Of a stretch of 64,000 nucleotides of DNA, positions 23,330-31,574 are shown one piece after another. A program made the translations under genes and the position numbers. Location: assembly GCF_030817415.1 (NCBI RefSeq), contig NZ_JAUSZI010000002.1, forward strand, positions 4,278,001 to 4,342,000. Direction: 5' to 3'. The stretch is from Streptomyces umbrinus (GTDB lineage Bacteria > Actinomycetota > Actinomycetes > Streptomycetales > Streptomycetaceae). Each line of letters begins with the position of its first letter. The stretch's first letter is position 1. The notes beneath the pieces were generated by a model. It did no database searches and had not been told where the DNA came from. It was given only the letters and a program-made list of their open reading frames with translations.

Positions 23330-24477
23330 GGAACGGGGACGGGCCGGTGCGGGACGAAGAGCGCGGCACACGGGAACTTCCCGGCAAGGGCGAGGACGGC
23401 CCGACCGGGCCTCGGCGTCCGGCGGAAGGTGTCGACGGCATCCCCGAGCAGCAGGCCCGGCCGCATCCGGAGGACATCGCCTCCGCGGCGGCCGAAGAAG
23501 CGCCTCAGCGGGAAGAGCCGATCGACAAGGACGGGCGCGAGGCGCTCTCCGACAGTGACGGGCGACAGGATCCAGACGTTGCCGCGCAGAGGGGGTCCCC
23601 CCGGACGGAGTCTGGGGGGACGTCCTCGGAAGGGCGGCGGCGGGTGACGGGCGGGATCATGAGCGAGCAGCACGAGCACGAACGAAATGCCGACAGCGGC
23701 GCGTCGGGTACGCAGCACGACCCCCACGACCGCGCCGGGGCGCGGGCCAGGTTCATCGAGCTGCGCAAGCTGGACCCCAGCAGCCCGGAGTACGCGGAGC
23801 TGCGCAACCGGCTGGTCCGGATGCATCTGCCGCTCGTGGAGCACCTCGCGCGCCGCTTCCGCAACCGCGGCGAGCCGCTGGACGACCTCACACAGGTCGC
23901 CACCATCGGCCTGATCAAGTCGGTTGACCGCTTCGACCCGGAGCGCGGTGTCGAGTTCTCGACGTACGCGACTCCGACGGTGGTCGGCGAGATCAAGCGG
24001 CACTTCCGCGACAAGGGCTGGGCAGTGCGGGTGCCGCGCCGGCTGCAGGAGTTGCGGCTCGCTCTCACCACGGCGACCGCGGAGCTCTCGCAGCGGCACG
24101 GCCGCTCACCCACGGTCCACGAGCTGGCCGAGAAGCTGGGCATCTCGGAGGAGGAGGTCCTGGAGGGCCTGGAGTCGGCCAACGCGTACTCCACGCTGTC
24201 CCTGGACGTCCCCGACACGGACGACGAGTCCCCGGCGGTCGCGGACACCCTGGGCGCGTACGACGAGGCCCTGGAGGGCGTCGAGTACCGCGAGTCCCTC
24301 AAGCCCCTCCTTGAGGACCTTCCACCGCGCGAGAAGCGGATCCTCCTCCTGCGCTTCTTCGCCAACATGACCCAGTCCCAGATCGCCCAGGAGGTGGGCA
24401 TTTCCCAGATGCACGTCTCCCGCCTGCTGGCCCGCACCCTGGCCCAGCTACGGGAAAAGCTCCTGGTGGAGGAGTAA
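23326..24477 (+). CDS. sigH: Stress-response sigma factor SigH (SigB/F/G family)
   Basis: 383 residues from GTG 23326, which overlaps the ushX stop; an internal ATG at 23659 would give a 272-residue form containing all sigma regions. Region 2 is HLARRFRNRGEPLDDLTQVA and FDPERGVEFSTYATPTVVGE; region 3 has LAEKLGISEEEVLEGLE; region 4 is LPPREKRILLLRFFANMTQ and IAQEVGISQMHVSRLLARTL. The N-terminal 111 residues are acidic, low-complexity and partly encoded by a repeat element (23591-23621). In S. coelicolor several SigH size forms are known from alternative starts and proteolysis, and the factor serves osmotic stress and septation. A GC hairpin follows the stop. Confidence 0.92.
   Translation: MRNGDGPVRDEERGTRELPGKGEDGPTGPRRPAEGVDGIPEQQARPHPEDIASAAAEEAPQREEPIDKDGREALSDSDGRQDPDVAAQRGSPRTESGGTSSEGRRRVTGGIMSEQHEHERNADSGASGTQHDPHDRAGARARFIELRKLDPSSPEYAELRNRLVRMHLPLVEHLARRFRNRGEPLDDLTQVATIGLIKSVDRFDPERGVEFSTYATPTVVGEIKRHFRDKGWAVRVPRRLQELRLALTTATAELSQRHGRSPTVHELAEKLGISEEEVLEGLESANAYSTLSLDVPDTDDESPAVADTLGAYDEALEGVEYRESLKPLLEDLPPREKRILLLRFFANMTQSQIAQEVGISQMHVSRLLARTLAQLREKLLVEE
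23591..23621. repeat. Repeat-derived palindrome inside the sigH N-terminal extension
   Basis: GTCCCCCC (23595-23602) pairs with GGGGGGAC (23614-23621) around the loop GGACGGAGTCT. The same sequence type is, from memory, a dispersed element in many Streptomyces genomes. Here it is read in frame as RGSPRTESGG, about 40-65 bases upstream of the internal ATG 23659. Confidence 0.65.
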
Positions 24478-24482
24478 CAGAC

Positions 24483-24503
24483 CGCGCCCCTCTGCGGGGC
24501 GCG
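24483..24503 (+). terminator. sigH operon terminator
   Basis: CGCGCCCC (24483-24490) and GGGGCGCG (24496-24503) form a perfect eight-base stem with loop TCTGC, five bases after the sigH stop. A further copy of the GGGGCGCGGGGAACTGCGCG element lies at 24575-24594. Confidence 0.8.
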
Positions 24504-24638
24504 GGCACCATGCGGTTCTCGGCGGAACGGGCAACTGCGCTCCCCCAGGGACACGGGGACGCATGGCTTTTCACGGGGCGCGGGGAACTGCGCGATCAGC
24601 GGGCCCGCAGACTCGGTACGCCCTCAGCCCACCCCGGC

Positions 24639-25088
24639 CTACTTCGACTCCCGTACGCCACCCGGCCCGGTGATCCCCAGGGCCCTGGTCGTCTCCGGAT
24701 TCACGATCAGCACCAGCGCCGCGACAGCCACCACCGCCAGGGCGATCCCCCCGGGAATGGCGAGACTGTCGGCCTGAAGCAGGTTGTACGCGACGGGCAG
24801 CGCCATGATCTGCGTGATGATCGTCGGCCCCCGGCTCCACCCGCGCCGCAGCATCAGCCCGCGCGCGGCCAGCAGCGGAAGCAGCGCGAGCACGATCAGC
24901 GTCACGCCCCCGGTGACGGCCTGACTCCGGTCGTCCGGGTGCCCCGTGAGACCCATCACCAGCATGTAGCCGCCGCCGACCACAAGAGCGAGCCCCTCCA
25001 GCGCGGCCAGCGCCGCCGCGACGGTCAGCCGCGTGGGACGGGGTTCGGCGTCGGAGGTGTCCGGGGTCGATTTCTGCTCAGAACTCAC
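24639..25088 (-). CDS. Integral membrane protein, function unknown
   Basis: 149 residues if started at GTG 25086-25088; a longer start upstream cannot be excluded. About 25 polar residues precede four clear membrane helices (AALEGLALVVGGGYMLVMGL, GGVTLIVLALLPLLAARGLM, TIITQIMALPVAYNLLQ, IALAVVAVAALVLIVN). No transport or catalytic motif is present. It converges with sigH and diverges from the lipid kinase gene. Confidence 0.8.
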   Translation of the reverse strand: MSSEQKSTPDTSDAEPRPTRLTVAAALAALEGLALVVGGGYMLVMGLTGHPDDRSQAVTGGVTLIVLALLPLLAARGLMLRRGWSRGPTIITQIMALPVAYNLLQADSLAIPGGIALAVVAVAALVLIVNPETTRALGITGPGGVRESK

Positions 25089-25223
25089 CCCTGAAGAGTA
25101 GCTCTCACCCCGTACCCGCCAACGGCCCCGGGGCACCCCCGGGAACCCGCTGTGTGGTGCCCCTCACACCTGATCCCTACCTCGGTATGGGCCGAGTACC
25201 ACGCGGTAGGTACGCTGCATCGC

Positions 25224-26192
25224 ATGCGTGCACTTCTCGTGGTCAATCCGGCAGCAACCACCACAAGCGCACGCACGCGTGACGTCTTGATCCACGCGTT
25301 GGCGAGCGAGATGAAGCTCGAAGCGGTCACCACCGAGTACCGCGGGCACGCCAGGGACCTCGGCCGGCAGGCCGCGGAGAGCAAGGACATAGAACTGGTC
25401 GTGGCCCTCGGCGGCGACGGCACGGTCAACGAGGTCGTGAACGGCCTGCTGCACGGCGGCCCCGACCCGGACCGGCTGCCCGGCCTCGCCGTCGTCCCCG
25501 GCGGCTCCACCAATGTCTTCGCGCGCGCCCTCGGCCTGCCGAACGAGCCCGTGGAGGCCACCGGCGCCCTCCTCGACGCGCTGCGCGAGGGCCGGCAGCG
25601 CACGGTGGGCCTGGGCCTCGCCGCGGGCACCCCGGGCAGCGAGGACGAAGGCGTCCCCGCCCGCTGGTTCACCTTCAACGCGGGCCTCGGCTTCGACGCC
25701 GGCGTGGTCGGCCGCGTCGAACAGCACCGCGAGCGCGGCAAGCGTTCCACGCACTCCCTCTACCTGCGCCAGGCGATGCGCCAGTTCTTCGGGGAGACCC
25801 ACCGCCGCCACGGCACGATCACGCTGGATCGGCCCGGCGCGGACCCGGTGACCGATTTGGTGCTGTCGATAGTCTGCAACACCTCTCCGTGGACGTATCT
25901 GGGCAATCGCCCGGTGTACGCGTCGCCTAAGGCCTCGTTCGATACCGGGCTCGACGTACTCGGTCTCAGCCGCATGTCGACGACCGCGGTTGCCCGGTAT
26001 GGCACCCAGTTGCTCACTTCGTCCCCCGAGCGCGGACCCCATGGGAAGCACGCAGTGTCCCTGCACGACCTGACCGACTTCACCTTGCATTCGAAGGTCC
26101 CACTCCCCCTCCAGATGGACGGCGACCACCTCGGACTGCGTACGAGCGTGACGTTCACAGGCGTTCGCCGTGCACTGCGTGTGATTGTGTGA
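25224..26192 (+). CDS. Diacylglycerol kinase-family lipid kinase
   Basis: 322 residues starting MRALLVVNPAATTTSARTRD. The catalytic domain shows the nucleotide-binding LVVALGGDGTVNEVVNGLLH near residues 58-77 and VVPGGSTNVFARALGLP, both diagnostic of the DAGK/YegS/sphingosine kinase superfamily. It phosphorylates a lipid, probably diacylglycerol, in phospholipid turnover. ATG 25224 has no obvious ribosome site, so a leaderless mRNA is possible. The next gene downstream is wblE, as in S. coelicolor. Confidence 0.9.
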   Translation: MRALLVVNPAATTTSARTRDVLIHALASEMKLEAVTTEYRGHARDLGRQAAESKDIELVVALGGDGTVNEVVNGLLHGGPDPDRLPGLAVVPGGSTNVFARALGLPNEPVEATGALLDALREGRQRTVGLGLAAGTPGSEDEGVPARWFTFNAGLGFDAGVVGRVEQHRERGKRSTHSLYLRQAMRQFFGETHRRHGTITLDRPGADPVTDLVLSIVCNTSPWTYLGNRPVYASPKASFDTGLDVLGLSRMSTTAVARYGTQLLTSSPERGPHGKHAVSLHDLTDFTLHSKVPLPLQMDGDHLGLRTSVTFTGVRRALRVIV

Positions 26193-26510
26193 GCGGAACG
26201 GGCTAAAGTCCTTCCACTCGAACGTTTAGGCCAGGATCCACCCCATGGAAGTACGGCTGTGACCTAGTCGACACCGAGGAATCAAAAAAAACTTTCCGGT
26301 AGGGGTTGTATCCGCCGCTGAGGTTTGCGAGTCTCTTTGTGGCGCTCGGGACGGGCCGCAACATCGCCCCCACAGAGCGCCGGAACCCCTCCTCAATTCA
26401 CAGGACCACACCAGTCCGTCTGGTGGTCGGCCCTTCACTTGTTGAGGGATTCGTGAAAGCGTTCACATTCACAAGCAACGTGCATGTAATACCAAGGAGA
26501 GGTAGCAGCC
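26193..26510 (+). promoter_or_regulatory. wblE upstream region with Crp-like palindrome
   Basis: The 318-bp gap contains at 26453-26466 GTGA-AAGCGT-TCAC, followed by A: nine of ten positions of the Crp/FNR consensus TGTGA-N6-TCACA. It lies 45 bp before the wblE start. An A8CTTTCC run (26284-26297) shares 13 bases with one upstream of the YCII gene. AAGGAGAGG serves as ribosome site. No -10/-35 pair was assigned with confidence. Confidence 0.6.
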
Positions 26511-26768
26511 ATGGACTGGCGTCACAACGCCGTTTGCCGCGAGGAAGACCCCGAGCTCTTCTTCCCCATCGGCAACACCGGTCCTGCGCTGCTGCAGATC
26601 GAGGAAGCCAAGGCCGTCTGCCGTCGCTGCCCCGTCATGGAGCAGTGCCTGCAGTGGGCGCTCGAGTCCGGCCAGGACTCCGGCGTCTGGGGTGGTCTCA
26701 GCGAGGACGAGCGCCGCGCCATGAAGCGCCGCGCCGCCCGCAACCGGGCCCGCCAGGCATCCGCCTGA
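26511..26768 (+). CDS. wblE: WhiB-like iron-sulfur protein WblE
   Basis: 85 residues. Cys9, Cys37, Cys40 and Cys46 form the Wbl [4Fe-4S] cluster site, in the same positions as in M. tuberculosis WhiB1, followed by the G(V/I)WGG turn (GVWGG, 58-62) and a basic C-terminal tail (RRAMKRRAARNRARQ) for DNA binding. Wbl proteins bind the primary sigma factor and respond to NO or oxygen through the cluster. WblE/WhiB1 is the most conserved and probably essential member. The neighbouring PdtaS-like kinase preserves the mycobacterial gene pair. Confidence 0.97.
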   Translation: MDWRHNAVCREEDPELFFPIGNTGPALLQIEEAKAVCRRCPVMEQCLQWALESGQDSGVWGGLSEDERRAMKRRAARNRARQASA

Positions 26769-26878
26769 CAACCCACCCCACACGGCCCTGAGCTTGGCGG
26801 CGCGTACAGCGAGTACGCTTCTCCCGCCCCCGAGCCGCAGCGCGCAGTACCCCCGATGCGCAGATAGCAACGAGCACG

Positions 26879-26913
26879 ATGAGCCCCGGACCGGAAAACG
26901 GTCCGGGGCTCAT
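26879..26913. terminator. Bidirectional terminator between wblE and the histidine kinase
   Basis: ATGAGCCCCGGACCG (26879-26893) pairs perfectly over 15 bases with 26899-26913 around a GAAAA loop, between two convergent genes. Confidence 0.88.
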
Positions 26914-27025
26914 TGCTGTTTGCGGCTGCGTCTTCGTGGGGTGCCCGGCGACCGCCGGCCGCTCCCGGCAACTCGTGATGATTACGCAGCGTGCGCGTGG
27001 AGTAATGGTGCGGATTGCCTGTGCG

Positions 27026-28492
27026 TCACTTGTGGGGCACCACGGGAATGTCCAGGACGACCTGCGTTCCGCGCTCGGGGGCGCGGACCATGTCGAAGGT
27101 TCCGCCCAACTCCCCCTCCACCAGCGTCCGTACGATCTGCAGGCCCAGGTTGCCCGAGCGGTGCGGGTCGAAGCCCTCGGGCAGACCGATGCCGTCGTCC
27201 TGGACGGTGACCAGGAGGCGGGCCTCCTTGGTGCTGCCGCCGCGGACCGCGGACACCTCGACCGTGCCGCGGTCGCCCTCCCGGAAGCCGTGCTCCAGCG
27301 CGTTCTGCAGGATCTCCGTGAGGACCATGGAGAGCGGGGTCGCGACCTCGGCGTCGAGTATGCCGAAGCGTCCGGTGCGCCGGCCGACGACCTTGCCCGG
27401 GGAGATCTCGGCGACCATGGCGAGCACTCGGTCGGCGATCTCGTCGAACTCCACGCGCTCGTCCAGATTCTGGGAGAGAGTCTCGTGCACGATGGCGATC
27501 GATCCGACCCGGCGCACGGCCTCTTCGAGCGCCTCACGGCCCCGGTCGGACTCGATACGGCGGGCCTGGAGGCGGAGCAGGGCCGCGACCGTCTGGAGGT
27601 TGTTCTTCACGCGGTGGTGGATCTCCCGGATGGTCGCGTCCTTGGTGATCAACTCCCGCTCGCGGCGCCGCAGTTCGGTCACATCACGCAGGAGTACGAG
27701 CGAACCCACCCGCGTGCCCTTGGGTTTGAGCGGGATGGCGCGCAGCTGGATCACGCCGTCGGCGCTCTCGATCTCGAACTCGCGGGGCGCCCAGCCGCTG
27801 GCGACCTTGGCCAGCGCCTCGTCCACCGGGCCGCGGGACGGGGCGAGTTCGGCCGTGGTCTTGCCGAGGTGGTGGCCGACCAGGTCGGCGGCGAGACCGA
27901 GACGGTGGTACGCCGACAGCGCGTTCGGTGACGCGTACTGGACGATGCCCTCCGCGTCCAGCCGGATCAGGCCGTCACCCACCCGCGGCGAGGCGTCCAT
28001 GTCGACCTGCTGGTTGGGGAACGGGAAGGAGCCGGCCGCGATCATCTGTGCGAGGTCGGACGCGCTCTGCAGATAGGTGAGTTCGAGCCGCGAGGGCGTG
28101 CGCACGGTGAGGAGGTTGGTGTTGCGGGCGATGACGCCCAGGACGCGCCCCTCCCTGCGCACGGGGATCGACTCGACCCGGACGGGAACCTCCTCGCGCC
28201 ACTCCGGGTCGCCCTCGCGCACGATCCGGCCCTCGTCCAGGGCCGCGTCCAGCATGGGGCGGCGGCCGCGCGGGACGAGGTGGCCGACCATGTCGTCCTG
28301 GTACGAGGTGGGGCCGGTGTTGGGCCTCATCTGGGCGACCGAGACATAGCGGGTGCCGTCACGGGTGGGAACCCACAGGACGAGGTCCGCGAAGGAGAGG
28401 TCGGAGAGCAGCTGCCACTCCGAGACCAGCAGGTGCAGCCACTCGAGGTCGGAGTCACCGAGGGCGGTGTGCTGGCGGACGAGGTCGTTCAT
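27026..28492 (-). CDS. PdtaS-like sensor histidine kinase (GAF-PAS-HisKA_2)
   Basis: 488 residues from ATG 28490-28492, chosen because MNDLVRQHTALGDSDLEWLH aligns with my memory of the start of M. tuberculosis PdtaS; an ATG 39 bases upstream is possible. A GAF-like domain (about 1-150, LLSDLSFADLVLWVP) precedes a PAS domain (IRLDAEGIVQYASPNALSAY) and the kinase core, with the phospho-His in ATIREIHHRVKNNLQTVAAL and ATP-binding TEILQNALEHGF, DDGIGLP and GNLGLQIVRTL. It should signal to an ANTAR-type response regulator acting on RNA; that partner is not in the window. No membrane helix, so it is cytosolic. The position beside wblE parallels Rv3220c-whiB1. Confidence 0.92.
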   Translation of the reverse strand: MNDLVRQHTALGDSDLEWLHLLVSEWQLLSDLSFADLVLWVPTRDGTRYVSVAQMRPNTGPTSYQDDMVGHLVPRGRRPMLDAALDEGRIVREGDPEWREEVPVRVESIPVRREGRVLGVIARNTNLLTVRTPSRLELTYLQSASDLAQMIAAGSFPFPNQQVDMDASPRVGDGLIRLDAEGIVQYASPNALSAYHRLGLAADLVGHHLGKTTAELAPSRGPVDEALAKVASGWAPREFEIESADGVIQLRAIPLKPKGTRVGSLVLLRDVTELRRRERELITKDATIREIHHRVKNNLQTVAALLRLQARRIESDRGREALEEAVRRVGSIAIVHETLSQNLDERVEFDEIADRVLAMVAEISPGKVVGRRTGRFGILDAEVATPLSMVLTEILQNALEHGFREGDRGTVEVSAVRGGSTKEARLLVTVQDDGIGLPEGFDPHRSGNLGLQIVRTLVEGELGGTFDMVRAPERGTQVVLDIPVVPHK

Positions 28493-28901
28493 GGAGGGCA
28501 CGTGTGCGAGCGTACCCGCCGGGTGCGACATGCTCCGATATCGGCCACCCGCACGGGCCCGGAAACACCCGCGGGCCGCGGCGCCTGGGAGGGACCCTCA
28601 ACCCTCCCGGCACCGCAGCCCGGAGCAACATCGGCCGCGGGGTGTGCGGTCCCGTTCGGCCGAAGACGAGGATCCGGTGCAGTCAGGGCAGAGAGCGCCG
28701 GCTCCTCGGTCCGTCTTCCTGTGCGGGGAAGACGGAGGCTTGGTCATACGGACGGCTTGATCATCAAGTTGCATTCTCAAGCTTTGTACGATTGTGGACT
28801 AGACCACTCTCGACTGTCCATGCGTTGGCGGATGTTTGTTGTTGTCTCTTTATCCAACAACTCACGTCCTACATCCACCACGCAGCCTATCCCCGAGCGG
28901 T
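28493..28901. other. 409-bp gap with hairpin, palindrome and an orphan dre-like site
   Basis: Between the TetR stop and the kinase start, both on the minus strand, no convincing gene exists. It holds a 10-bp hairpin (TCCGTCTTCC/GGAAGACGGA, 28710-28736), a perfect palindrome CTTGATCATCAAG (28756-28768) and the DasR-type site at 28794-28807. AT content from 28740 to 28870 is unusually high for this genome. Confidence 0.6.
28794..28807. promoter_or_regulatory. Orphan DasR-responsive element (dre-like)
   Basis: GTGGACTAGACCAC matches the dre core TGGTCTAGACCA at eleven of twelve positions and is identical in its core to the copy in front of dasR at 37938-37949. It lies about 300 bp upstream of the histidine kinase start and about 95 bp past the TetR stop. 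Its target is unclear. Confidence 0.65.
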
Positions 28902-29534
28902 TCACGAGCGGGGCCAGATTCGCATGGCAAGTTCGGCGAGCGCCTCCAGCTCTTCCTTGGTGGCGCCGTCGCGGGCCTGCTGGGACATGCCCTGGATCAT
29001 GGCGCCGGCGTGCCGGGCCAGGGCCGCCGCGTCGGTGTCCGCAGGCAGCTCACCTGCGGCGACGCCGGACCTGATGCGGCTCTCGATGGCGGCGATGTTC
29101 GCGTTGCGCCGCTCACGGAGGGACTCCTCCACCTCCGAGGTCGTGCAGTTGGTGGCCGCGTGGACGATCAGGCAGCCATGCGGGCGGCCCGGCTCGGTGT
29201 ACTCGGCCGCGGCCTCGCGCAGCATCCGCTCGACCCCGGCCCGGGCCGTCGGCTCCTCGGCGAAGGCCCGGTCGCCGAACGAGCCGTACCTCTCGCCGTA
29301 CTCCCGTACGACCTCGTCGAAGAGCGAGCGCTTGTCACCGAAGGCCGCGTAGAGGCTGGGGGCGCCGATGCCCATGACCTGAGTGAGGTCCGAGACGGAG
29401 GTCGCCTCGTAGCCGTGCTCCCAGAAGGCGAGGATCGCCTTCTCCAGCGCGGTCTCGCGGTCGAAGGAGCGGGGGCGGCCGCGAGGCTTCGAGGCCTGGC
29501 CGGCGACGTCCTTGATGTCGTGGCTGCTCACCAT
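28902..29534 (-). CDS. TetR-family transcriptional regulator
   Basis: 210 residues from ATG 29532-29534. The HTH is GYEATSVSDLTQVMGIGAPS followed by LYAAFGDKRSLFDEVV at residues 42-77. The C-terminal domain carries GCLIVHAATNCTT and a helical ligand pocket. A basic stretch near the N-terminus (SKPRGRPRSFDRETAL) is typical of the AcrR branch. It is divergent from an SDR oxidoreductase; two 20-bp direct repeats in the shared promoter region are the likely binding sites. Confidence 0.9.
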   Translation of the reverse strand: MVSSHDIKDVAGQASKPRGRPRSFDRETALEKAILAFWEHGYEATSVSDLTQVMGIGAPSLYAAFGDKRSLFDEVVREYGERYGSFGDRAFAEEPTARAGVERMLREAAAEYTEPGRPHGCLIVHAATNCTTSEVEESLRERRNANIAAIESRIRSGVAAGELPADTDAAALARHAGAMIQGMSQQARDGATKEELEALAELAMRIWPRS

Positions 29535-29547
29535 GGAGTGAATTGTA

Positions 29548-29614
29548 TAGCGGGTGCTAGAGAAATGTCCGCGGCTCGTTGTACGGTCTTTTTGTAGCGA
29601 CCACTAGACAAATG
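29548..29614. promoter_or_regulatory. Twin 20-bp operator repeats between divergent TetR and SDR genes
   Basis: TAGCG-N4-CTAGA-N-AAATG occurs at 29548-29567 and 29595-29614. Each has internal dyad symmetry (TAGC-N4-GCTA in the first). One copy lies close to each gene, 47 bp apart, consistent with a TetR dimer repressing both promoters. Confidence 0.7.
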
Positions 29615-29630
29615 AGAAGGGGGCGCCGGC

Positions 29631-30383
29631 ATGGGCGTGCTCACGGGCAGGACGGCACTCGTCACCGGGGCGAGCAGGGGTATCGGACGCGGGATCGCCG
29701 AGCGGCTCGGCCGCGACGGGGCGCGGGTCGGGGTGCACTACGGCAGGAGCGAGGCGGCCGCGAAGGAGACGGTGGCGACGATCGAGGCGGCCGGCGGCTC
29801 GGCGTTCGCGATCCACGCGGAGCTCGGGGCGCCGAGGGACGCGGCGGCCCTGTGGGAGGAGTTCGACCGGCACGCGGACGGGGTGGACATCCTGGTGAAC
29901 AACGCCGGGATCGGTACGACGCCACCGATCGAGGAGATCGACGAGGAGACGTACGACCAGGTCTTCGCGGTGAATGTGAAGGCGCCGTTCTTCATCGTCA
30001 GGCACGGCCTGGAGCGCCTGCGCGACGGCGGCCGGGTCGTCAACATCTCCTCGGGGCTGGCACGGGCTGCGGCCTTCCCCCACCTGATCGCCTACGCGAT
30101 GACGAAGGGCGCCCTGGACGTCTTCTCCCGGGACCTGTCCAAGGTGCTGGGCGCCCGCGGCATCACCGTGAACTCGCTGGCGCCGGGCATCGTCGACACC
30201 GACAACACGGCCGAGCTGCTGTACGGCACTACCGACGGGTGGGCGAAGGCCGCGGCGATATCGGCGCTCGGCCGGGTGGGCGAGACCGCCGACATCGCCG
30301 ACGCGGTGGCCTTCCTCGCCTCGGACCAGGGGCGGTGGGTGACCGGGCACTGGATGGACGCGACGGGAGGTTCGCTGACCTGA
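29631..30383 (+). CDS. Short-chain dehydrogenase/reductase
   Basis: 250 residues. The classical SDR layout is complete: TGASRGIGRGIAERL for NAD(P) binding, DILVNNAGIG, catalytic Ser in VVNISSG and Tyr/Lys in YAMTKGALDVF, and the C-terminal TGHWMDATGGSLT. It would oxidise or reduce an alcohol/ketone substrate that cannot be read from sequence. Likely repressed by the divergent TetR protein and induced by that regulator's ligand. Confidence 0.92.
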   Translation: MGVLTGRTALVTGASRGIGRGIAERLGRDGARVGVHYGRSEAAAKETVATIEAAGGSAFAIHAELGAPRDAAALWEEFDRHADGVDILVNNAGIGTTPPIEEIDEETYDQVFAVNVKAPFFIVRHGLERLRDGGRVVNISSGLARAAAFPHLIAYAMTKGALDVFSRDLSKVLGARGITVNSLAPGIVDTDNTAELLYGTTDGWAKAAAISALGRVGETADIADAVAFLASDQGRWVTGHWMDATGGSLT

Positions 30384-30476
30384 GCCCTCGGCCGCCGGGG
30401 CGCCCCGGGCCCGGCGGGGCACCTTCGGCCCGGCAGGACGGCTTCGGCCCGGCGGGATCGGCGGGACGGCTCGGGA

Positions 30477-31574
30477 TCAGCGGGTTTCCGTGACCTTCGC
30501 GAGGGCGCGGGGCGCGTCCGGGTCCTGGCCGCGGGCGATGGTCACCTCGTAGGCGAGGAGTTGGAGCGGGAGGATCTCCAGGATCGGCTGGACCTCCTCG
30601 GCCACGCCCTCGGTGGGCAGGACGAAGCCGGCGGAGGCCAGTTCGACCTGGGGGCGGGGGCCGATGACGACGAGGTCGGCGCCGCGTCCGCGCAGCCGGT
30701 CGAGCACGGGCTGGAGTGCCGCGCCGCCCCTGCCGTCGGTGACGACCGCGATGACCGGGGAGATGTTGTCGACCATGGCGAGCGGGCCGTGCAGCAGGTC
30801 CGCGCCGGAGTAGGAGAGGGCGGGGATGTAGCTGGTCTCCATCAGTTTGAGGGCGGCTTCCTTGGCGGTGGGGTAGCCGTAGCCGCGAGAGGTGATGACC
30901 ATGCGCTCGGCGAAGCGGTAGCGCGAGGCGAGGGTGCGGATCTCGTCCTGGCGGGCCAGCAGGTGCTCGGCGAGGTCGGGGAGCACCTTGGCCTGGGCGC
31001 CGTCACCGCCGCGCAGTCCTTCGACGAAGAGATAGAGGGCGAGGAGGGAGGCGGTGTAGGTCTTGGTCGCGGGGAGCGCCTTCTCCGGCCCGGCCATGAT
31101 GTCAAGGTGGTACTCGGAGACGGCGGCCAGGGGTGAGTCCGGGTTGTTGGTCACCGCGAGCGTGATGGCGCCGGCCTCGCGGGCGGCCCGGGTCGAGGCC
31201 ACCAGGTCCGGGGAGCCGCCGGACTGGCTGACCGTGATCACCAGGACGTCGGTGAGGTCGGGGCGGGCGCCGTAGGCCGTCGTGGTCGACATGGAGGTGA
31301 GGCCGCACGGCAGGCCGAGGCGGATCTCCAGGAGGTACTTGGCGTAGAGGGCGGCGTTGTCGGAGGTCCCCCGGGCGGTGAGCAGTACGAATCGGGGCTT
31401 GCGGGCGGCCACCCGCTGGGCCACGTCCTGGATGCGCGGGGCTCCCTCCTCCAGGATCCGCCGCAGGACGGCGGGCTGCTCGGCCATCTCGCGGGCCATG
31501 ATCCGGCCCGGGCGGTCGGACTCGGCGGGTACCGGCTGCGCGTCGGGCTGGGGGTCCGGCGGGGTGGCGGTCAT
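30477..31574 (-). CDS. SIS-domain sugar phosphate isomerase-like protein (GlmS isomerase-like)
   Basis: 365 residues from ATG 31572-31574 with GGAGGAAACGCC upstream. Two SIS domains follow a short Pro-rich head: FVLLTARGTSDNAALYAKYL and VLVITVSQSGGSPDLVASTR in the first, VITSRGYGYPTAKEAALKLME with HGPLAM in the second. This is the isomerase half of glucosamine-6-phosphate synthase without its glutaminase domain, so it should act on an amino sugar phosphate by deamination, isomerisation or dehydration (the NagS type is one option). It is divergent from nagB and close to the das genes, so aminosugar catabolism is the likely setting. Confidence 0.88.
   Translation of the reverse strand: MTATPPDPQPDAQPVPAESDRPGRIMAREMAEQPAVLRRILEEGAPRIQDVAQRVAARKPRFVLLTARGTSDNAALYAKYLLEIRLGLPCGLTSMSTTTAYGARPDLTDVLVITVSQSGGSPDLVASTRAAREAGAITLAVTNNPDSPLAAVSEYHLDIMAGPEKALPATKTYTASLLALYLFVEGLRGGDGAQAKVLPDLAEHLLARQDEIRTLASRYRFAERMVITSRGYGYPTAKEAALKLMETSYIPALSYSGADLLHGPLAMVDNISPVIAVVTDGRGGAALQPVLDRLRGRGADLVVIGPRPQVELASAGFVLPTEGVAEEVQPILEILPLQLLAYEVTIARGQDPDAPRALAKVTETR

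Noticed and set aside
28598..28780. 60-codon minus-strand ORF in the gap upstream of the histidine kinase
   Set aside because: It includes a hairpin, has no ribosome site or recognisable protein, and uses mixed third-position bases.
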